NCBI GenBank assembly: GCA_020637805.1
Contig: JACKJU010000014.1
Coordinates: forward strand, 12,127 to 76,126
Source of the DNA: Nitratireductor sp.
GTDB taxonomy: Bacteria > Pseudomonadota > Alphaproteobacteria > Rhizobiales > Rhizobiaceae
Direction: 5' to 3'
Length of the DNA: 64,000 nt
Shown here: positions 62,166 through 64,000 of the stretch, in pieces
Position numbering within the stretch: the stretch's first letter is position 1
Layout of the letters: every line of letters starts with the position of its first letter
Made by a program: the position numbers and the translations under genes
The notes under the pieces: generated by a model
Seen by the model: only the letters and a program-made list of their open reading frames with translations
Told to the model about the DNA's origin: nothing
The model's database searches: none

Positions 62166-63998
62166 ATGCCAGCATACCGTTCGAGAACTTCCACCCACGG
62201 CCGCAACATGGCGGGCGCCCGCGCACTGTGGCGCGCAACAGGAATGGGCGATGGCGATTTCGGCAAGCCGATCATTGCCGTGGTCAACTCGTTCACGCAG
62301 TTCGTCCCCGGCCACGTGCACCTGAAGGATCTTGGCCAGCTCGTTGCCTCGGAAATCGAAAAGGCCGGCGGCATTGCCAAGGAATTCAACACGATCGCTG
62401 TCGATGACGGTATCGCCATGGGCCATGACGGGATGCTCTACTCGCTCCCTTCGCGCGAGATCATTGCAGACTCCGTCGAATACATGGTCAACGCACACTG
62501 CGCCGACGCAATGGTCTGCATTTCCAACTGTGACAAGATCACTCCTGGAATGCTGATGGCCGCCATGCGCCTAAACATCCCTGTTGTCTTCGTTTCAGGC
62601 GGCCCGATGGAAGCGGGCAAGGTCGTGCTCGATGATGGCGAACACGCCATGGACCTGATTGATGCCATGGTCGCTGCCGCTGACGACAAGGTGTCCGAAG
62701 CAGATGTTCAGAAGATTGAGCGCTCCGCCTGCCCGACCTGTGGCTCCTGCTCCGGCATGTTCACGGCGAACTCCATGAACTGCCTGACCGAGGCGCTTGG
62801 CCTGTCCTTGCCGGGCAACGGCTCGACACTGGCCACCCACGCCGACCGCGAACGGCTGTTCCGCGAGGCAGGCCGCCTGATTGTCGATATCGCCCGCCGC
62901 CACTACGACAAGAACGAAGCTGGCCTTTTGCCGCGCGAAATCGCCACAAAAACCGCCTTCGAAAACGCCATGTCTCTCGACATCGCCATGGGTGGCTCGA
63001 CCAACACCATCCTTCACTTGCTTGCCGCGGCGCAGGAGGGCGAGGTGGATTTCGATCAGTCGGATATTGACCGGCTCTCGCGCAACGTTCCTTGCCTGTG
63101 CAAGGTCGCTCCAGCAAAATCGGATGTCCACATGGAAGATGTGCATCGTGCGGGCGGCATTTTCGCGATTCTCGGCGAATTGGACCGGGCGGGCCTGCTC
63201 GATACCACGGTAACCACCGTACATACGCCGACCCTGGCTCAAGCGCTCGACAAATGGGACGTCATGCGCACCAACGACGAGGAAGTGCACGAATTCTTCC
63301 GTGCTGCACCAGGCGGCGTGCCGACCCAGACGGCATTTTCGCAATCGCGCCGCTATGCCGAACTCGACCGCGACCGCAAGGCAGGTGTCATTCGCTCGAA
63401 GGAGAATGCCTTCAGCCAGGATGGCGGTCTTGCAGTCCTTTACGGAAATATCGCCGAAGATGGCTGCGTCGTGAAGACGGCGGGCGTGGATGAATCCATT
63501 CTCGTATTTTCCGGCCCGGCCTACGTTGTCGAGAGCCAGGATGATGCCGTCAGTGCAATCCTTACCGGCAAGGTCAAGGAAGGCGATGTCGTGGTGATCC
63601 GCTACGAAGGTCCGCGCGGCGGCCCCGGCATGCAGGAAATGCTCTATCCGACGAGTTACCTGAAATCCAAGGGGCTCGGCAAGGCCTGCGCCCTCATCAC
63701 GGATGGCCGTTTCTCAGGTGGTACATCGGGACTTTCCATCGGTCACGTCTCGCCGGAAGCAGCGGAAGGCGGGACCATAGGTCTTGTCGAGCAGGGTGAC
63801 CTTATCGAGATCGATATCCCCAACCGCACCATCCACCTTGCGGTGGACGATGCCACGCTTGCCAAGCGCCGCGAAGTGCAGGAGGCAGAGGGCTGGAAAC
63901 CGGTCAAGCCGCGCAGCCGCAAAATCTCCACGGCGCTCAAGGCCTATGCCGCACTGACGACGAGTGCTTCGAAGGGGGCAGTCAGAAAAGTGGACTGA
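62166..63998 (+). CDS. ilvD: Dihydroxy-acid dehydratase
   Basis: A 610-residue enzyme removing water from 2,3-dihydroxy-isovalerate or -methylvalerate in valine, isoleucine and leucine synthesis. ATG 62166 (MPAYRSRTSTHGRNMAGARALWRATGMG register) fits the E. coli form. Cluster and metal residues: Cys122 in SNCDKITPGM, then CPTCGSC (189-195). There is no Cys in the FVPGHVHL segment, so it belongs to the E. coli-type group with an oxygen-labile 4Fe-4S cluster; that cluster type is inference. The gene is complete, ending 2 bases before the window edge. Confidence 0.96.
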   Translation: MPAYRSRTSTHGRNMAGARALWRATGMGDGDFGKPIIAVVNSFTQFVPGHVHLKDLGQLVASEIEKAGGIAKEFNTIAVDDGIAMGHDGMLYSLPSREIIADSVEYMVNAHCADAMVCISNCDKITPGMLMAAMRLNIPVVFVSGGPMEAGKVVLDDGEHAMDLIDAMVAAADDKVSEADVQKIERSACPTCGSCSGMFTANSMNCLTEALGLSLPGNGSTLATHADRERLFREAGRLIVDIARRHYDKNEAGLLPREIATKTAFENAMSLDIAMGGSTNTILHLLAAAQEGEVDFDQSDIDRLSRNVPCLCKVAPAKSDVHMEDVHRAGGIFAILGELDRAGLLDTTVTTVHTPTLAQALDKWDVMRTNDEEVHEFFRAAPGGVPTQTAFSQSRRYAELDRDRKAGVIRSKENAFSQDGGLAVLYGNIAEDGCVVKTAGVDESILVFSGPAYVVESQDDAVSAILTGKVKEGDVVVIRYEGPRGGPGMQEMLYPTSYLKSKGLGKACALITDGRFSGGTSGLSIGHVSPEAAEGGTIGLVEQGDLIEIDIPNRTIHLAVDDATLAKRREVQEAEGWKPVKPRSRKISTALKAYAALTTSASKGAVRKVD

Positions 63999-64000
63999 TC

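Overview
The window is a stretch of alphaproteobacterial chromosome, most likely from the order Hyphomicrobiales (Rhizobiales). The evidence is chpT, an EipA-type envelope protein, the ruvCAB / ybgC / tolQRAB-pal-cpoB / tilS-ftsH-glmM gene order, serC-serA, purA, rluD-rpoH, the zapA / 6S RNA / formyl-THF cyclo-ligase locus, and tkt-gap-pgk. The sequence is moderately GC-rich by eye and is densely coding. I saw no insertion sequences, prophage, CRISPR array, tRNA or rRNA. Genus cannot be fixed from this text alone.

Layout. 1-4457: partial chpT (cut by the left edge), eipA, a long coiled-coil membrane protein, a DUF6476 protein and rluD. 4797-9440: two accessory genes between rluD and rpoH, namely a 1339-residue multicopper oxidase fused to a VCBS-like module, four 81-residue repeats and a C-type lectin domain, and a MaoC-type hydratase. 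9739-12093: rpoH, then a divergent MerR regulator / cation-efflux pair with a textbook 19-bp-spacer MerR promoter. 12103-14044: a TPP riboswitch controlling a permease and a ThiY-type binding protein, with no ATPase gene beside them. 14122-22092: an 824-residue disordered membrane protein, purA, an EamA transporter, and serA and serC with a serC-type leader. 22282-28044: two paralogous outer-membrane barrels, glmM and ftsH. 28223-36372: tilS and the Tol-Pal operon. 36740-42027: genes that separate tolQ from ybgC and ruvB (a DnaJ-C28-like domain protein, a MarC protein, a chemoreceptor and a permease). 42227-47093: ruvB, ruvA, a heme-dependent N-demethylase-like gene, ruvC, a TSUP permease and yebC. 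47398-51782: a Gfa protein, a fused membrane/spermidine-synthase-like protein, a TPR protein, and a two-gene unit of a lysozyme-inhibitor-like (MliC) protein and a secreted protein with a VHL-like beta domain. 51883-54844: ymdB-like phosphodiesterase, formyl-THF cyclo-ligase, a DUF1761 protein, 6S RNA, zapA and DUF4164. 55246-63998: tkt, gap, pgk, a sulfotransferase, ilvD and three small uncharacterised proteins.

How the genes work together. Most form housekeeping modules: outer-membrane and division integrity (Tol-Pal, CpoB, ZapA, EipA, barrels), central carbon metabolism (Tkt, Gap, Pgk), serine, branched-chain amino acid and purine synthesis, recombination (RuvABC), and stress control (RpoH, FtsH, 6S RNA). 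The unusual material sits in short insertions between them. The strongest candidates for new biology are the secreted-looking oxidase-lectin fusion at 4797-8816, the MliC / VHL-like pair at 50129-51782 whose VHL-like domain keeps four of five hydroxyproline-pocket positions and has Thr for Ser at the fifth, and a 95-bp dispersed intergenic repeat seen twice (42055-42149 and 57785-57879).
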